A stretch of DNA of 64,000 nucleotides. It comes from Anisus vortex (taxonomy: Eukaryota > Mollusca > Gastropoda > Planorbidae). Both the position numbers and the translations under genes were made by a program. The stretch lies in assembly GCA_949126835.1 (NCBI GenBank), contig OX421497.1:31771742-31835741 (forward strand), read 5' to 3'. Shown piece after piece: positions 23,762 to 36,486 of this stretch (positions within the stretch are counted from its first letter, which is position 1; the number at the start of each line of letters is the position of its first letter). The notes below the pieces were generated by a model. The model saw only the letters and a program-made list of their open reading frames with translations, searched no databases and was not told the DNA's origin.

Positions 23762-25200
23762 TGATTTACTTACTTACTTACTTGTGCCTACTACCCCTCT
23801 CGGGGCATAGGCCACCAACAAGGGCTCTCCAGCCATCCCGGTCCCGAGCGAGTCTTTCCAATAGTCCACAAGAATGACCTGATCTCTTGACGTCGGCATC
23901 CAGGTCACGTCGCCAGCTGTTACGAGGTCGGCCCCTCTTCCTCTTCCCTTGGGGGTTCCACGATAGAGACTGTCTGGTAATGTTGGAAGCTTGTTTTCGG
24001 AGGTGTGCCCCAACCATCTCCATCTTTTTTGCATGATCTCCAGATCGGCTGCCCGTTGACCTCTGCGACTCCAGAGTTTATCGTTACTGATCATGTCCGG
24101 CCAGCGTATATGCAAAATTTTCCTGAGACATGAGTTTATGAAAGTCTGGATCTTCTTGGTGTTGGTAGCTGTGGTCCTCCACGTTTCAGCACCAAAGAGT
24201 AAGACAGACTTCACATTTGAGTTGAAGATCTTGATCTTTGTTTTCAGGGATATTTCTCTTAAGCTCCAGATATTCTTAAGTTGGAGGAAGGCTGTCCTGG
24301 CCTTGCCGATTCTTGCCCTTACATCGGCGTCGGTTCCACCCTTCTTATTGACGATGCTGCCTAGATAGGTGAATTCTTCAGTTTCTTCTAGCGCTTCACC
24401 ATTGAGAGAGATAGGCGATGTGTTTTCTGCGTTGACCTTAAAGAACTTGGTCTTCCCTTTGTGAATGTTAAGGCCAAGGCGAGTGGAGTTTTCTGTCACG
24501 AGGTTGGTCTTTTCCTGCATCTGTTGCTGAGTATGTGCAAGTAATGCCAGGTCATCCGCAAAATCTAGATCGTCTAGTTGTGACCATAGCGCCCACTGGA
24601 TGCCATTACGCTTATCTGATGTTGATGTTCTCATTACCCAGTCTATCGCTAGCAGAAACAGAAATGGCGACAGTAAACAACCTTGTCTCACTCCTGTCCG
24701 TACTTGGAATGCCTCTGTTGGGTGGCCTCTATGGATCACTCTGCATGTCAATCCTTCATAAGAATTCTTAATTATAGAGGTATTTTTTGTAGGGACCCCA
24801 TAGTGTCTTAGCAGCCTCCAAAGTGATTCCCTGTCTACGCTGTCAAAAGCCTTTTCATAGTCAATAAAGTTGACATATAGGGGGAATTCCACTCGAGCGA
24901 CTGCTCCAGGATGATGCGCAGTGTAGCTATTTGGTCAGTGCAGGATCTATCCTATCGGAAACCAGCTTGTTGATCTCGCAGCTTCATATCAACAGCATCT
25001 TGCATTCTGCCAAGCAGAATCCTGTTGAACACCTTTCCTGGGATTGATAGTAGGGTAATTCCTCTATAGTTAGAGCAGGAGCTCAAGTTTCCTTTCTTAG
25101 GGAGTTTAATGAGTAGTCCCTCTTTTCACTCTGTTGGGACTTGCTCCTCTTCCCAGATCTTTTGGAAGAGGGGGTGTAAGAGCTCTACCTGATTTAAAGA
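23762..25200 (-). mobile_element. RTE-like non-LTR retrotransposon fragment with RT domain
   Basis: The open frame 24892-23774 on the - strand encodes the palm and C-terminal part of a reverse transcriptase: FIDYEKAFDSVDRESLW, then GVRQGCLLSPFLF, the catalytic FADDLALL, then LLFGAETWR and GRGRGADL. Upstream to about 25200 the homology continues (LPKKGNLSSCSNYRGITLL, RMQDAVDMKLRDQQAGFR). That part is separated by a one-base deletion in the run of Cs near 24882 and by in-frame TAG and TGA stops (as in GFR*DRSC). The 3' end runs straight into an (AAGT)n tail at 23780-23762. The endonuclease domain is absent. The copy is dead but not very old. Confidence 0.9.
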
Positions 25201-25599
25201 AAAAAAAAGGTATTAACATCCCTAGGCCTACGCGAGTAACCTCAATTTTTTCCAGAACCCAGAACCCGGTTACGTCCAGTAACTAGCCTAAATCGGGCTC
25301 CAATTGTAAGATCCACATTACATTTTCAGCAAGCTACTTATTCCTATATTTACTATAAATTACAGTTCGTTAATAAAAAGCTGGACATTTACCATACAAT
25401 TTGAAAGTTTAGTTCTACCATGTTGGGTTTCAAATAAATGGGGGAAATAAAAGATGGAAAAGAAACACAACCATGTTAATCATTTATAATATAATTTACA
25501 ATTTTTCTTTAACATTTTTTATTATCTTCGACTTATTAGGTATATTATTAAGCATTGAAAAAGTTAACAGCTAATTGGTAACGAAAAGATACTTCTGGT

Positions 25600-26455
25600 T
25601 TGACTGATAAAACTGCCAGGTGCCTTTTGTTAACAAAGTGAAGAATCTTGGTGTTTTACTGGATCCCACGCTGTCCTTCGACCATCTCATATGTGCAGAG
25701 GTCTATATCTACAGTTGCGTAGACTGGGCCAAATACGTCCCTATTTGTCCATTGATTCTGCAAAGACACTGGCAGTCGCTCTGATACTTTCCCGTATCGA
25801 CTATTGTAACTCCCTGCTAGTCGGCCTGCCCGAAGACAAAATCGCCAGGCTACAGAAAATACAGACCAGTACTGCGCGCTTGGTCATGCGCAAATCAAGG
25901 CGAGACTCGGGAACCGCCCTTCTTCGCTCGCTCCATTGGCTCCCCGTGAAAGCCAGAATTGAGTATAAAGTGGCGCTACTTTGTCCTCAGTGCTTTTTAA
26001 TGACGAGTTTCCGTCCTATCTCAAAGAACTCATCACACCATATGTCCCTCAAAGAACACTTCGTTCTGCCAACTCATCGCTTCTGGAAGAGCCCCGTTTC
26101 TCTCTGACGACCGTTGGCCTTAGAGCCTTCTCGGTCTCTGGTCCGAAGGTGTGGAATCTACTTCCCATTCAACTCAGGCAAACAAGCTCCATTGATTCCT
26201 TCAAAAAGAACTTAAAAACTCCTTATTTCAATATTTATCTTAATTAACATGCTTTGAGCCCTACTGTCTTACTTATATGTTAGGTCGGTTATTTTGTTTT
26301 GGTTGTTTGATTTGTTCCATGTTTGTAAAGTTTTGAATCATTATTTAGTTTTTTATCTTTTAGCCTATAGATTGTATCCGTGTTCTGAGTTGTATGTTAA
26401 ATGCGCTCTGAGCTTGCATTATGCTTGTTGGCAGCGCTATACAAATAAATGTCAT
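25600..26455 (+). mobile_element. CR1/L2-like LINE 3' region with 3' UTR
   Basis: Two overlapping frames, split by a frameshift near 25985, together give the C-terminal reverse-transcriptase region: LRRLGQIRPYLSIDSAKTL, then LSRIDYCNSLLVGLP, then LLRSLHWLPVKARIEYKV; after the shift, FNDEFPSYLKELITPYVP and GPKVWNLLPIQLRQTSS. Upstream, VKNLGVLLDPTLSFDHL (about 25640-25690) belongs to the same ORF, with a deletion. The 3' UTR (26248-26455) matches, inverted, the copy at 57690-58010 (for example GCATTATGCTTGTTGGCAGC). Non-functional. Confidence 0.9.
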
Positions 26456-26639
26456 TTTTATTAACTATTTTAATCATATTTAATGTTTTTAAAAGTCAAT
26501 TTTGCTACATACATACTACAAAAGGATGAAAGTTTGGATATTTAGTATTGTTTTTTTTTTTACTAATGGCACTTTAAAAAAACAACAAGAAAACAAATTA
26601 CTTAGTCAATTAAAAAGAAAAGTTTACTCTATTTTTGAT

Positions 26640-26930
26640 ACTTATTACTTGTGCGTTTGGTGTTCGTCTTTGTGGCTTCTCTGGTGGTCTATTAGTCCTA
26701 TATGGGCCCTGAAAGCCTTTTTTTGCAAGTATCGCATGCACATGGTGTGGCTGTGGGGTTAGGCAGCGCTTTGCAGGCTTGCCTGTTTTTTTTTCTTTTC
26801 GAACGTTTTTGTTCAGAACTGGAAGTTCTGTTTCTGTCTGTCAATTGTGCCCCGGACGATATAGCATCTCGCCACTTGTTTCAGTCAGCTGCTAGTGTTT
26901 TCCAAGGTCTGATTTCAGACCATCTTTAAT
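26640..26930 (+). repeat. Dispersed repeat, family C (partner at 53220-53435)
   Basis: GGTCTATTAGTCCTATATGG then GCCCTGAAAG, and further on GTGTGGCTGTGGGGTTAGGC, recur in diverged form at 53220-53435. The family is not identified and has no coding content. Confidence 0.6.
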
Positions 26931-27034
26931 CTCTTTTTGTGTGTGTGGGGGGGGGGGGGGGGGCTCGCGGGTTCTTCTTTTACCACGTGCTTGCCAAAAA
27001 GAAGCTTCTTCGGCAATTTATAATCCGGAATGTT

Positions 27035-27090
27035 TAATAGCTCTGACCACGGATATAGAAGGAGCGACTGTAATATATAAGATAAAATTA
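27035..27090 (+). mobile_element. LINE 3' tail remnant
   Basis: CTGACCACGGATATAGAAGG then AGCGACTGTAATATATAAGA matches the tail of the LINE at 8190-8258. No body is attached. Confidence 0.5.
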
Positions 27091-27466
27091 CATTATGACG
27101 TGCACCTTTTAAATGGATAATAACATCTTGAGCTCTCTACTGGCTCCCCTACCCTTAATCCAAAATGTACGCTGTTTGTTTGATGGTTTTTTAAATTATT
27201 TTTATCTTGAATTAAATGAACCACATCTTATCAAACCTGTTCCAGTACTGGGTATCCTGGGTACCCGGTTTAGAACAGATCCATCACCGAACCTTGCTTC
27301 CCATCGATTCGCGCAGTTTTGCATGACAATACATGTCGATGTCCATAAAAAAATCAACAAAGTTAAAGTTCTATGGTCTGTTTCGCATCGTAAATCGTAA
27401 AGGACGGTCAACATTTTCCAGCGTTCAATGTCTGATGCAATAATCTCAGCGTTATCACTTATCCCA

Positions 27467-27595
27467 GTCCCGGCTGGTCCTGCTGTTGGTTCACCGGACT
27501 GTCAACTGATAGGTCGCGGGTTCGATCCGTGTCGCCGATCGATCCCTCCGCACTGCAGGAGTTTTGTGCCTGGTGGAAGTAATAATCTTCTATCT
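27467..27595 (+). mobile_element. tRNA-derived SINE, family A, 5' part
   Basis: CGGCTGGTCCTGCTGTTGG then TTCACCGGACTG is an A-box-like region, and GGTTCGATCC is a perfect B box. After the tRNA-like head come CTGCAGGAGTTTTGTG and GTAATAATCTTCTATCT. The element is cut at 27595 by a hAT insertion. SINE-tail sequence resumes at 30458. A second copy lies at 38068-38222. Confidence 0.8.
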
Positions 27596-30457
27596 CATAA
27601 GTTCTCAACGGGGGCGTTATCGCCCCCCGGTCGGTGGTGAGAAGCTTTGGGGGGCGCTGACGTTCCCGGGGGCGATTGGTGAAGGCCAAGTGGGCGGTAC
27701 AAGCGTACCGGACATAATTTGAACACCTCAGCTATTTGAATAGATTCGTTTTTGGATGTAAATAGCAAGTGCTGCTAAATATCTAAACGCAAGTGCTGCT
27801 AAATATAGGATATCCCACAACAGTAGGCATACATATTATTATACTAATAAGAAATAGGAATCGCAATTACTTTTTGAACAAGTAGGTGTCAGTATTAGAC
27901 AAGTATGGTGTGCGGCCGGCTCGTCCTGTGGTTGGTTCACCGGACTGTCAACAGACATCACTCGGGATCTATCCCTGCCACCTACCGATCCCTGTCGCCC
28001 TAACATTTGCTAATATTAATGATATTTTGATCTCAGTTTTACTGGGATGTCCTTTAATGCTTTAAGGATATATACATTAGAGTTCAATACTATCGTCAAG
28101 CGGAAAAGATAGATAGTAATCGTACAAACTGGGTAGTTAATGTAATGTTTGAAAATATACGTATAATCTCTTTATTCATATATATTTATATAATTTACAA
28201 ATACTTTTTACAGTTTGATCATTGCAAAGTTATTAATTGTAAGTCATTTATTGTGTCATAACAGGAACATTAAAAAAAGAAACATTAAAAATAATAAATA
28301 TTAGCTCAAATGAAACGGATTAATTAACTCCCTTTAATTTAAAAATGGTACATATTGATTCAATAGTGATACTAAACAAGTTCTGGTTTGTAATATAGCA
28401 AAATTTACTGACTAATTATTATTTCTTTATATAAATTCAACATTATGGTATTCATAACCATAACAAAATTTTATTATTAGAGGATTAAAATAATTTACGT
28501 TAAACATTTGTAAATAAACATTTACTGCATTAATAATTGTTTGTCCATTTAAGGAGTTTATATTTTAAACATTTATAATTACAGAAATGACATAATATAG
28601 TGCTATTAAATAAGTCTTATATTTCTAAATTAATAATACAAATAAATGTGTTTTAGAATTAATTATACTTTTGTTTAATTAAAGAAGATGAGCATAAAAA
28701 CTCGTTTAAATGTAATTAGTCTATATCAAGTAATGACCGGTCAAGTGTAGGTAACCTCTTTGTATGCTTAAAACAGCGTTGATGTGCGATAAAATCTGTT
28801 CTCATGTGTAAGTTGAACCAAAAGCTGAAAGTAAAGGAACGAATGTCAATCAGTTGAGAAAAGCAGATGACTTTCCTAAGCAGTTTCCTTCCAGATTGTT
28901 TCCGCAAATGGGCACATTTGGATGCCCATTTTCTAAATGTTTAAAATTCAACTTGCTCCATTTTAAAATCGCCAATATTTCTCCACCAACTATCTATCTT
29001 AATACATTCCTGAATATAGGGATGTACATGTAGTTAAATTTATTGAAATTGATATCACGGCAAGATATGTCTAGTTTCAATCTAAAAAAATCCATTCCAG
29101 TGGTCCTTGTAAATGCAATTTCAACTCACTGAAATGTATCGCTATGTCATTCAAAAACATCGGCTTCAACAGACAGTTTTCCTCATGGAAGGTCTCTAGA
29201 GTGCCATTGAAATCGCTCTGCGTGCCAAGTTTGGCACGCGTGCCTTTGATTGCCAAACCCTGATTTTGAGATTATCTCAAGACATCACAATTTTCTTTGT
29301 AACTGGATGAGTCCACGCTACCAGACAATTAAGCTTTACTTTTAACTTGGGTTGATTTGAGTAAAAAAAAAGGGAAAATTTGGCCATTTTGAAAAACTAA
29401 TAAATAATATAAAAATCTATTAGACTACTTGTACTAGAAGACTTTTTAGTGTAAAACAAATTTCTCCAGCGGCGATGGTATGGCGTATATTGGATTGATG
29501 TATTGGTTGTCTATTGTGTGACAACTGTTAAAATCTAGTTACTAAAAGTGATTCCCTGTATCGCCCACTACAATATTACAGCAGTTCACGAATAAGTAAT
29601 GCATTAAATTATTTTTTTAGAGAGCTTTGCATTGATACTTAAATTAATTTATTTTCATTTTTATTATTATTAATATCGGAATTACTATTAATGTCTCGAT
29701 ATAGTTTTTTTTATTGTTTGTCAATTTTATAATTTTCTTGTTATGACTTTGTCTATGTTTTTATTGGATCTATGTACTAGGCCTATGTGACAACATAAAT
29801 ATTGTTCATTGTTCATTGACGGGGACTACAAGCTTTGGCTACTGCACACAGAGGTGCGTTGGTTAGCAAAATGACTGTTTAAATAATAATATAATGTATG
29901 AGACTTGAATTCGGTGCTCGAGTTGAAAAGCATTTGAGATTCTTTGGGAGATAATCAACCAGTTTTTCTAGGTGTGTGAGTTTCGGCAATAATTTTGTAT
30001 CGCATTCTTATCACCCTCTTTTGTGGAAATTGGATTTTATGCTAATACCATTTGGCTGTCAAAAAAAAAAAGGAAGACAAAGAAAAACAAGCTGCAAATA
30101 GTGAAGCGTGGAGACCTAAGTATTTTGCAACCAAAATTAAAACAAACATAGACAAACTACTAGCAACACACCAGGCAAACGATTTACATTAATATTGATT
30201 TTGCTAAGCTCTTGTTTAGATCATTTGTTGATCTATTAATTATTACAATATGTTTCCTTTTCAGTTGTGTTAAAGATAATAAATAAGCACACAAATCTAG
30301 TCGGCTTAAAAAAAAAATGCGGAAACTATATAGACCCTTTAACGTCCAGAAGGGTGGGAGGAGTGGGCGCTAAAAAAAACGTTAGGGGGGGGGGAGAGGT
30401 GAGCGGAAAATAATTGTAAAGGGGGTGGTGAGCCTAAAAAGGTTGACAACCTATGTT
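27596..30457. mobile_element. Composite hAT element inserted into a SINE
   Basis: The left end CATAAGTTCTCAAC and the right end GTTGACAACCTATG (then TT) are inverted repeats of the same family as 60469-61481. TTCTATCT occurs at 27588-27595 and 30458-30465, a perfect 8-bp duplication as expected for hAT. It lies within SINE sequence on both sides. The first 850 bases and the last 200 match the 60469 copy. The middle contains a second hAT relic in minus orientation (see 28400-29262) and unmatched sequence. A truncated tRNA-SINE head at 27905-27995 is shared with the other copy, so it was acquired before both inserted. Confidence 0.75.
28400..29262 (-). mobile_element. hAT relic portion with transposase C terminus
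   Basis: The right border CCAAACCCTG (29262) is preceded by GCGTGCCAAGTTTGGCACGC, the subterminal motif of the hAT copies at 3960 and 14888. Around 28850-28725 the - strand gives LSAFGSTYT, a TGA stop, EQILSHINAVLSIQRGYLH, the same dimerisation region seen at 15490-15590. The left edge merges with sequence shared with 60870-61260, so nesting versus co-ancestry is unresolved. Confidence 0.7.
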
Positions 30458-30545
30458 TTCTATCTAGTAGGAGTTTTGGTTCTAGTGGACGTATTAATCT
30501 TTTATCTAGAAGGAACGTCTTGTAAAACGTATAAGGAAAATAAAA
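30458..30545 (+). mobile_element. SINE family A, 3' part
   Basis: After the hAT element the SINE resumes: TTCTATCTAGTAGGAGTTTT, then GTGGACGTATTAATCTTTTA, then CTAGAAGGAACGTC. The GGAGTTTTG and GTAATAATCTT-like segments occur on both sides of the hAT insert, so a tandem SINE tail or a local duplication may also be involved. Confidence 0.6.
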
Positions 30546-33500
30546 GCTTTATCCTAATTCACACCGATGAACTGCAAGTTTCTTTTACAGGTAATTCCAA
30601 CAGGAGGCTACCTTGATGAGCCCGCTTTCTGGCATCATCAGTTCATAACCTGTCCATCTCACACTTTTCCTGTCGATCAGGTCTGCCATTGTTGGTTGAT
30701 CAAACTGTATCCTTAGAAACAGCGCGCGGTGTTGAAATAAAAGACAACCAGAATTTTTTTCTTTTATGACCTGCTCAACTAAATAATTAAACTTTAATAT
30801 GTATGTTTAAATAGTTTTTATACGGTATTAAGAATTGTATCGATAATTCATTTAGAGTTTTTAAATTGTTTTTAATTATGGCGTCCAGATAATGTGTGTA
30901 CAGTTGGATAAATAGTTGTTTAACATTACGTAATAACACTAACTTTCTAGTACCCATTTACTATTGTATTCTGAAAACATAGAGCGAAAACTTAAGGCAT
31001 GCCGAGGTGTTGTTGAAGTTGTTGTTGTTTTACATAGCGATTTAAAAAAAAAAAAAAAACACCAGTGATATTGATGTAATTATCCGGTCAGACCAAATTG
31101 ATCTATATGGCCGGTGAAGCAGCGTTTACCAGATTGTGAGGCCAGCACAGTGCCCAGTCGCCCTTACTTTACCCCAACTAATTTCAGGTACTCATCAAAG
31201 TACCAATCACCTTCCAGTCCCGAGAACAAATCATCATTATGAATTTTGAAATATTTTTTTTAAGGATTAGGATTACTTTTAAGTGATTATCATTTTTTGA
31301 CAGTAAAATGTAAAGTTTTATATTACTAACAATGTCAAAACGGATTTTTTTATCGCCATATTATTAAATGTAAGTGTCCAAATTTGATACTAGTAACACG
31401 CTAGTTATGTTGTTTATTTTGGTAAGATAACAAGTAGGCCTATTATTAATTATTGATTGATTCTTTATTCAAATCCAGTAAAAACTAGGGGCTAGATCCG
31501 GGTACCAGGCTCTACAAAGATCCAGCACCATTAAAAGCCCGGTTCGGGCAATTCCGTACGGTTCTACAAGACATAATTTCTACACACCATCCTGCGTTTA
31601 CCTCTATAACCTCTATGTGGTAAGCTGCTTAATAAAATAAAGATAACATTCTAGATAGACGCCAGATTCAACTCCAGTTCTAAGGGCAATATTTTTACCC
31701 CACTGAATCTTCTATATAGTAGACTACATGTAGAAAGGGGGGCGATTGTAACGCGTTAAGCTTTTATATTTCCTTGGAATCTGACGTAGCTAACACCAAA
31801 TATTTCCCCCAACACGCTGTTGCACTAACACGGTCCATTAAATCTATTGATAGCCTGTCTACAACTTTGTTAAACATAAAGCGAAAAACAAGCACACAAT
31901 ACAGCGGCGTTGCAAAGGCCATTATAATAAAGCGTATTTGAAATAAGGTGCTTGTGTGTGTGTGGTGACATGAGGCTTTAGTACTGTGTGCGCATATCAG
32001 ATGACATTTCCAGAACTGTCTTCTAAAAAAAAATATGTATATTTTTACAGCTTTCACCGAGACTTGGCTCTCCCTCCGCACCCCTTGCTACCATTATGCT
32101 GCATGTGGGTACCCTGTGCACAAAATACATGCAGACGAAAGAACGAAAAACGATTTGTTTATGGGGCGGTGTGTTTGATCCTAGCCCAATAAAAGACAAG
32201 CACGGATCACTGGCTCATCAATTACTTCGGATTTCAATCTTCAGTGTGACGTCCACTGGCCCTGTTCCATTCAATGAAGTGGAAGAAGAAATTTAAAACG
32301 CATAGACGAGCAAGCCGTCAGTCAGAAAGTCAAATGGTTCCACTAACTTCACTAAGAAATTTTTATGTATGCCGATGACGTACAAAGTAACGTGAAGGGG
32401 CTGTTTTAATAGATATTCGGATATTGGCAAATAAATTGTCTTTTAATAGTGAAACTTTTTTTTAACTTATGATTTATGATGGTTAAAACGAAGGAAATAA
32501 ATTACACAGATGCTTGTTTAGTTATTCCGACCTCTATAAGATATCCTCAAAAAGACTCTTTTTATACCACAGCAAATGAATTTTGTAATGGTTACATTTT
32601 AATTGGTAATCTTTTAATAAGCCGAACTCACTTTCTAGCTCTTAATCAACACTACAATCTCTAAAATTGGACCTCATCAACATTATATCACAATACGAAA
32701 TGTACAGATTATCACAAGACCACGCCAGAAATATATTACTTTTTCACATCTTCAATCCTGCTAGTCTACACCCCTTATCAGTTAATAGAACAAATTTCAA
32801 ATACATCACTAAAACACACCCTAGACCTATCTTTACACCACACCCCAGATGTATCAACAGACCGCACTTCGAATCTATCACTAGACCACATGTGTACATC
32901 TATCACTAGACCGAACCCAAATCTCAGACTGTTTTCTCTATAGGCGGTGGAAACATCGGAATAAAGCTTTCTGTGTTTTTTCTTTATCCCATAATGAGCA
33001 TAACCAGCATTTGAATACTCTTAATAATAGTGAGTTATAGTTGTCTTCACTTTGTTTTCTATTTATTTATTAACTCCATAGATTTATATCTTTGATTAGA
33101 CTTTACTTGTTTATCTTTGTACATTTTCTCGACCAATGATTTATAATTTTCTTATAAAAAAAAAATAATATTGATTTTTCAAAAATATCATTTTGTTCAG
33201 TTATTTTCCTATATCATTCCATTATTAACACCTATTTTCTTACGACATGTATTCACATACTTGCTTGTATGCGATTCTAGTGCAGCTATGTGTAAAATCA
33301 ATGGCTTTAATTCTAAAATCCACGCCAGCTATCAATAGCTATTCTGTAAGGACGTTTTCACTTAATTACACTAACACATGCACAAAAACATTCTCTCTTA
33401 CATAGAAATCCAAAACACTTCACTGCTTTTTTAATAGTTTTGTTATGATTTGATAATCTCAGCATGCTTATACCGGAGCGACAAGTAAAACAGCTGTAGC

Positions 33501-36106
33501 GTTTGAAATCGTTAATACGTTGTCATAGTTTAGTATGCGACAGTGTTACACAGACCGATACGTTGTGTTATGTCTATGTGTGTGTATTATATGTTATTAA
33601 TTTGTCAAAGAATTCAGTTACTAATTGCGATTGATATTTGAGATTGTTCGAATCTGACTGTAATTAAAATGAAGGTAAGGGTGAAAAAAAACAAATTAAT
33701 TTAAACAAAATAATTACGTTCGTTTTAAGTTTAAAATCGATGTTACAATATGTAGGAAACGTTTCAACATCCTGACACACGTTCCTATCTTTTATATCAT
33801 AGGGTCTATAATAAGTATATAATAACTGTACATTGTAATATATTATGTTAAGGAATGAAAACAAAAAGGACTGCTTTGCTTACCTCCTATCTCCCCCTTC
33901 CGGTTACATTTGAATTTTGTCAACTAAATCCCTTCTTAAATCACTCTTCTGCTTCTTTTAATACTGTGGAGACGCCGTTGCACGAGGGAAAAGTCCACAA
34001 TTTTGGTGATTTGACAACGAATGCCATGGGATCACAATTAGTGCACTAACAATTTACTGTCAGAAGCAGTCTATGGAGTTTCATTGAATGTCTTTGGTCC
34101 TGTTTTTCAGAGATGATTTGAACCATCCTCGCGTAATATGTTGTTAACATTTGTTCGTTATCTCGTCATTGGTTTGAACATGATATATTGACAGCGACGA
34201 GAAGCACTTATAGTCCTAGTTTTGGCTGTTTCTAAAGTTTCATACACTTTTTAGACTCTTATACTTATTTAGATGTATTTCCCTCGAACAACATTTTTGT
34301 AAAATTCGATAACCAATCTTGTCTGATTGTATTGTTGTAGTTTTCATATTTGTAAATAATATTTTGTTAATCTGGGAATTAAAATGTTGTCTGGCATCGA
34401 TCTAAATGGTTTTGGGAGTTAACGTTATTTTTTTATCAAACAGGAATTACATTATTTGTTTGAAGTATAAGACTGCTAAAAAAAAAAGATTCAGTGACTA
34501 TTGTTTAAAGTATTGTATTCAAGTGTCTCAATAATTTGTTTTTCTGTAAATTTACATGTAGTATAAATCAATTTGTTGTAAATCTTGTATTTTGAAACAT
34601 TGGGTAAGATCATATCCATGGATTGTTCTATTTACGGCTACATTTACAGCTATTGTTGTATTAACATAGCTAACTGTTCATTTGGTCACATGACAAGTGT
34701 ATTGAATCCTCACAGTAGATGGTGTGTTTTGTGCAAATACGAATCTCGATAAGAACAATAAGATGTTAATTAATATTTTTTATATGTGCCAAACTTCTCT
34801 TTAAATTAGTTAATTCTATGTCCATTATGGACAGACAGCTAGCAAATTTATAATTTTTTTTCGAGATTTTCATATTAAAATGTTTAGACAGTTTAGGCTG
34901 GTTCATATGGATAAAATAAAATTTGAATACAAGATTAAAATTTCAAAATCAATATATTTTGTCCAAAGTTTATGTAAGTATGGTACTTGTATTTTTTTTT
35001 CATTACTAGTTTTGTTTTAATACATAACAAACTACCGCATAATGTTACAATTTTACAGTTGTTTTTTTTTTATGCCCGCTATAGTTAAATACATGACATT
35101 TCCTTCATAACCTTTTTTTATATAATTCTGAGGAGTCAATACGTAATATTATTATATCATTTACGCAGAAAAAAAAAATAAAGTTTATTTTAAAAGCTAT
35201 TAGCAAAGCTTACGTTCAATGAAAGATAGTATAAATTTAAAGTAAAAACAAAAAAGACAACTAAGCCTAGACTAACTTAAAAAATAAAGTAGTAGCCTAA
35301 GCTTTTTAAAATAGTTGTTTATCGAACATGTTTACTTTCGGCAACCACATTTTCTTTGTTAACCTTTTTTCCATTAAACTCTCTGCCTAATATAAAAAAT
35401 AAATATAACATTGTTTCGTAAGTCAATTTATAATAAAATATGTGTACCTGTATAAAGTGTTCACTAAGTTCAATTAAAAAAAAAGATGATAGAGCACGAT
35501 CATTATTCACTATCTATGTTATTGGTTTAAAGCCTATATGCTGTGTGGATTCTAGGTTCACGTGCCTCCTCCCATCCAATGAGTGCTCTTGGGCCGGGTT
35601 AGATAACATGAAGGCCCCACCCTGAGTGTGTAGTGCATCATCGCGCTTGTGACCTGAGAATAAGAGAATCTCTCCTGAGACTAGTCTCTTCTGTCCACAA
35701 ACAATTCATCTCGCTTCGCTAAGTCCTAGTATGGTGATGTTATAGTTACCCATCTCAGCCGCTACTAGCACATTATTAGGCCTACCCTTCTCTTAGATCG
35801 CATGTACAGTCCATGTTTTTATTACGGTGGTGGTCCTGGTGGAGATGATGATCGTCGGCCTAAGAAATGTCTTAAGTTTTTCTCGTTGGCGTTTTTGTAA
35901 CAGAAAGATACCCCAGCCTTTGTGGTTCCACCCACTTCCTGCGTGACAGCAGGTTTTGATTTTGCTCCGCCTTGGGTATTAGATTTCCCCAGTAACTACC
36001 ATATCTGGTGGGTATTGCCCTATCCGCCACCTGTGTGAGGCGCCCGATGGGAGATCAGAAACTACGCGAGTAAAAACACATAGGGCCTAAATATATATAT
36101 AAAATG
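30546..36106. other. Mostly non-coding sequence; SINE fragment
   Basis: No exon is firmly supported. Positions 31085-31215 hold the 3' part of SINE family B on the - strand (TTGGGGTAAAGTAAGGGCGA, then TGTGCTGGCCTCACAATC). A degenerate 20-bp-scale repeat (ATCACTAGACCACA-like) lies around 32800-32925. Upstream non-coding exons of the gene at 36487 may hide here but cannot be identified. Confidence 0.45.
31085..31215 (-). mobile_element. SINE family B, 3' fragment
   Basis: Read on the - strand it matches 5600-5735: GTTGGGGTAAAGTAAGGGCG, TGTGCTGGCCTCACA, GCTTCACCGGCC. Confidence 0.65.
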
Positions 36107-36162
<56 letters not shown>

Positions 36163-36163
36163 C
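36107..36163. repeat. Compound (TA)n(GA)n microsatellite
   Basis: A TA tract (36107-36124) runs directly into a GA tract (36124-36162), about 320 bp upstream of the first coding exon of the following gene. Confidence 0.95.
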
Positions 36164-36486
36164 CTACATATACATGTCTGCCAATCTAAATGCTTGCATT
36201 ATGCTTAGTATTGATTTTTGAATTGTCTACAAGTCGCGCAACAATATTTGAAATCAAAAGAATAAAGTTTAATTACAAATAAAATCTGATGAGCATTGTG
36301 ACTGATTTAAATAAATAATGTGCATACCGGCTCTAATAAATATAACTCTCTACCTCTCCCGTCAGAATACATATTTCTTCAAATAATTGCTAAATAAACT
36401 CTCTCTCTCTCTCAATGATATTGATAGTTTGTATTTACTGTCCTTTCTGCAGATTGTACAGCAGTCCCTATCTAGGAACACTGGTC

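Noticed and set aside
24093..24771. Plus-strand open frames opposite the reverse transcriptase
   Set aside because: Antisense shadows of the LINE ORF.
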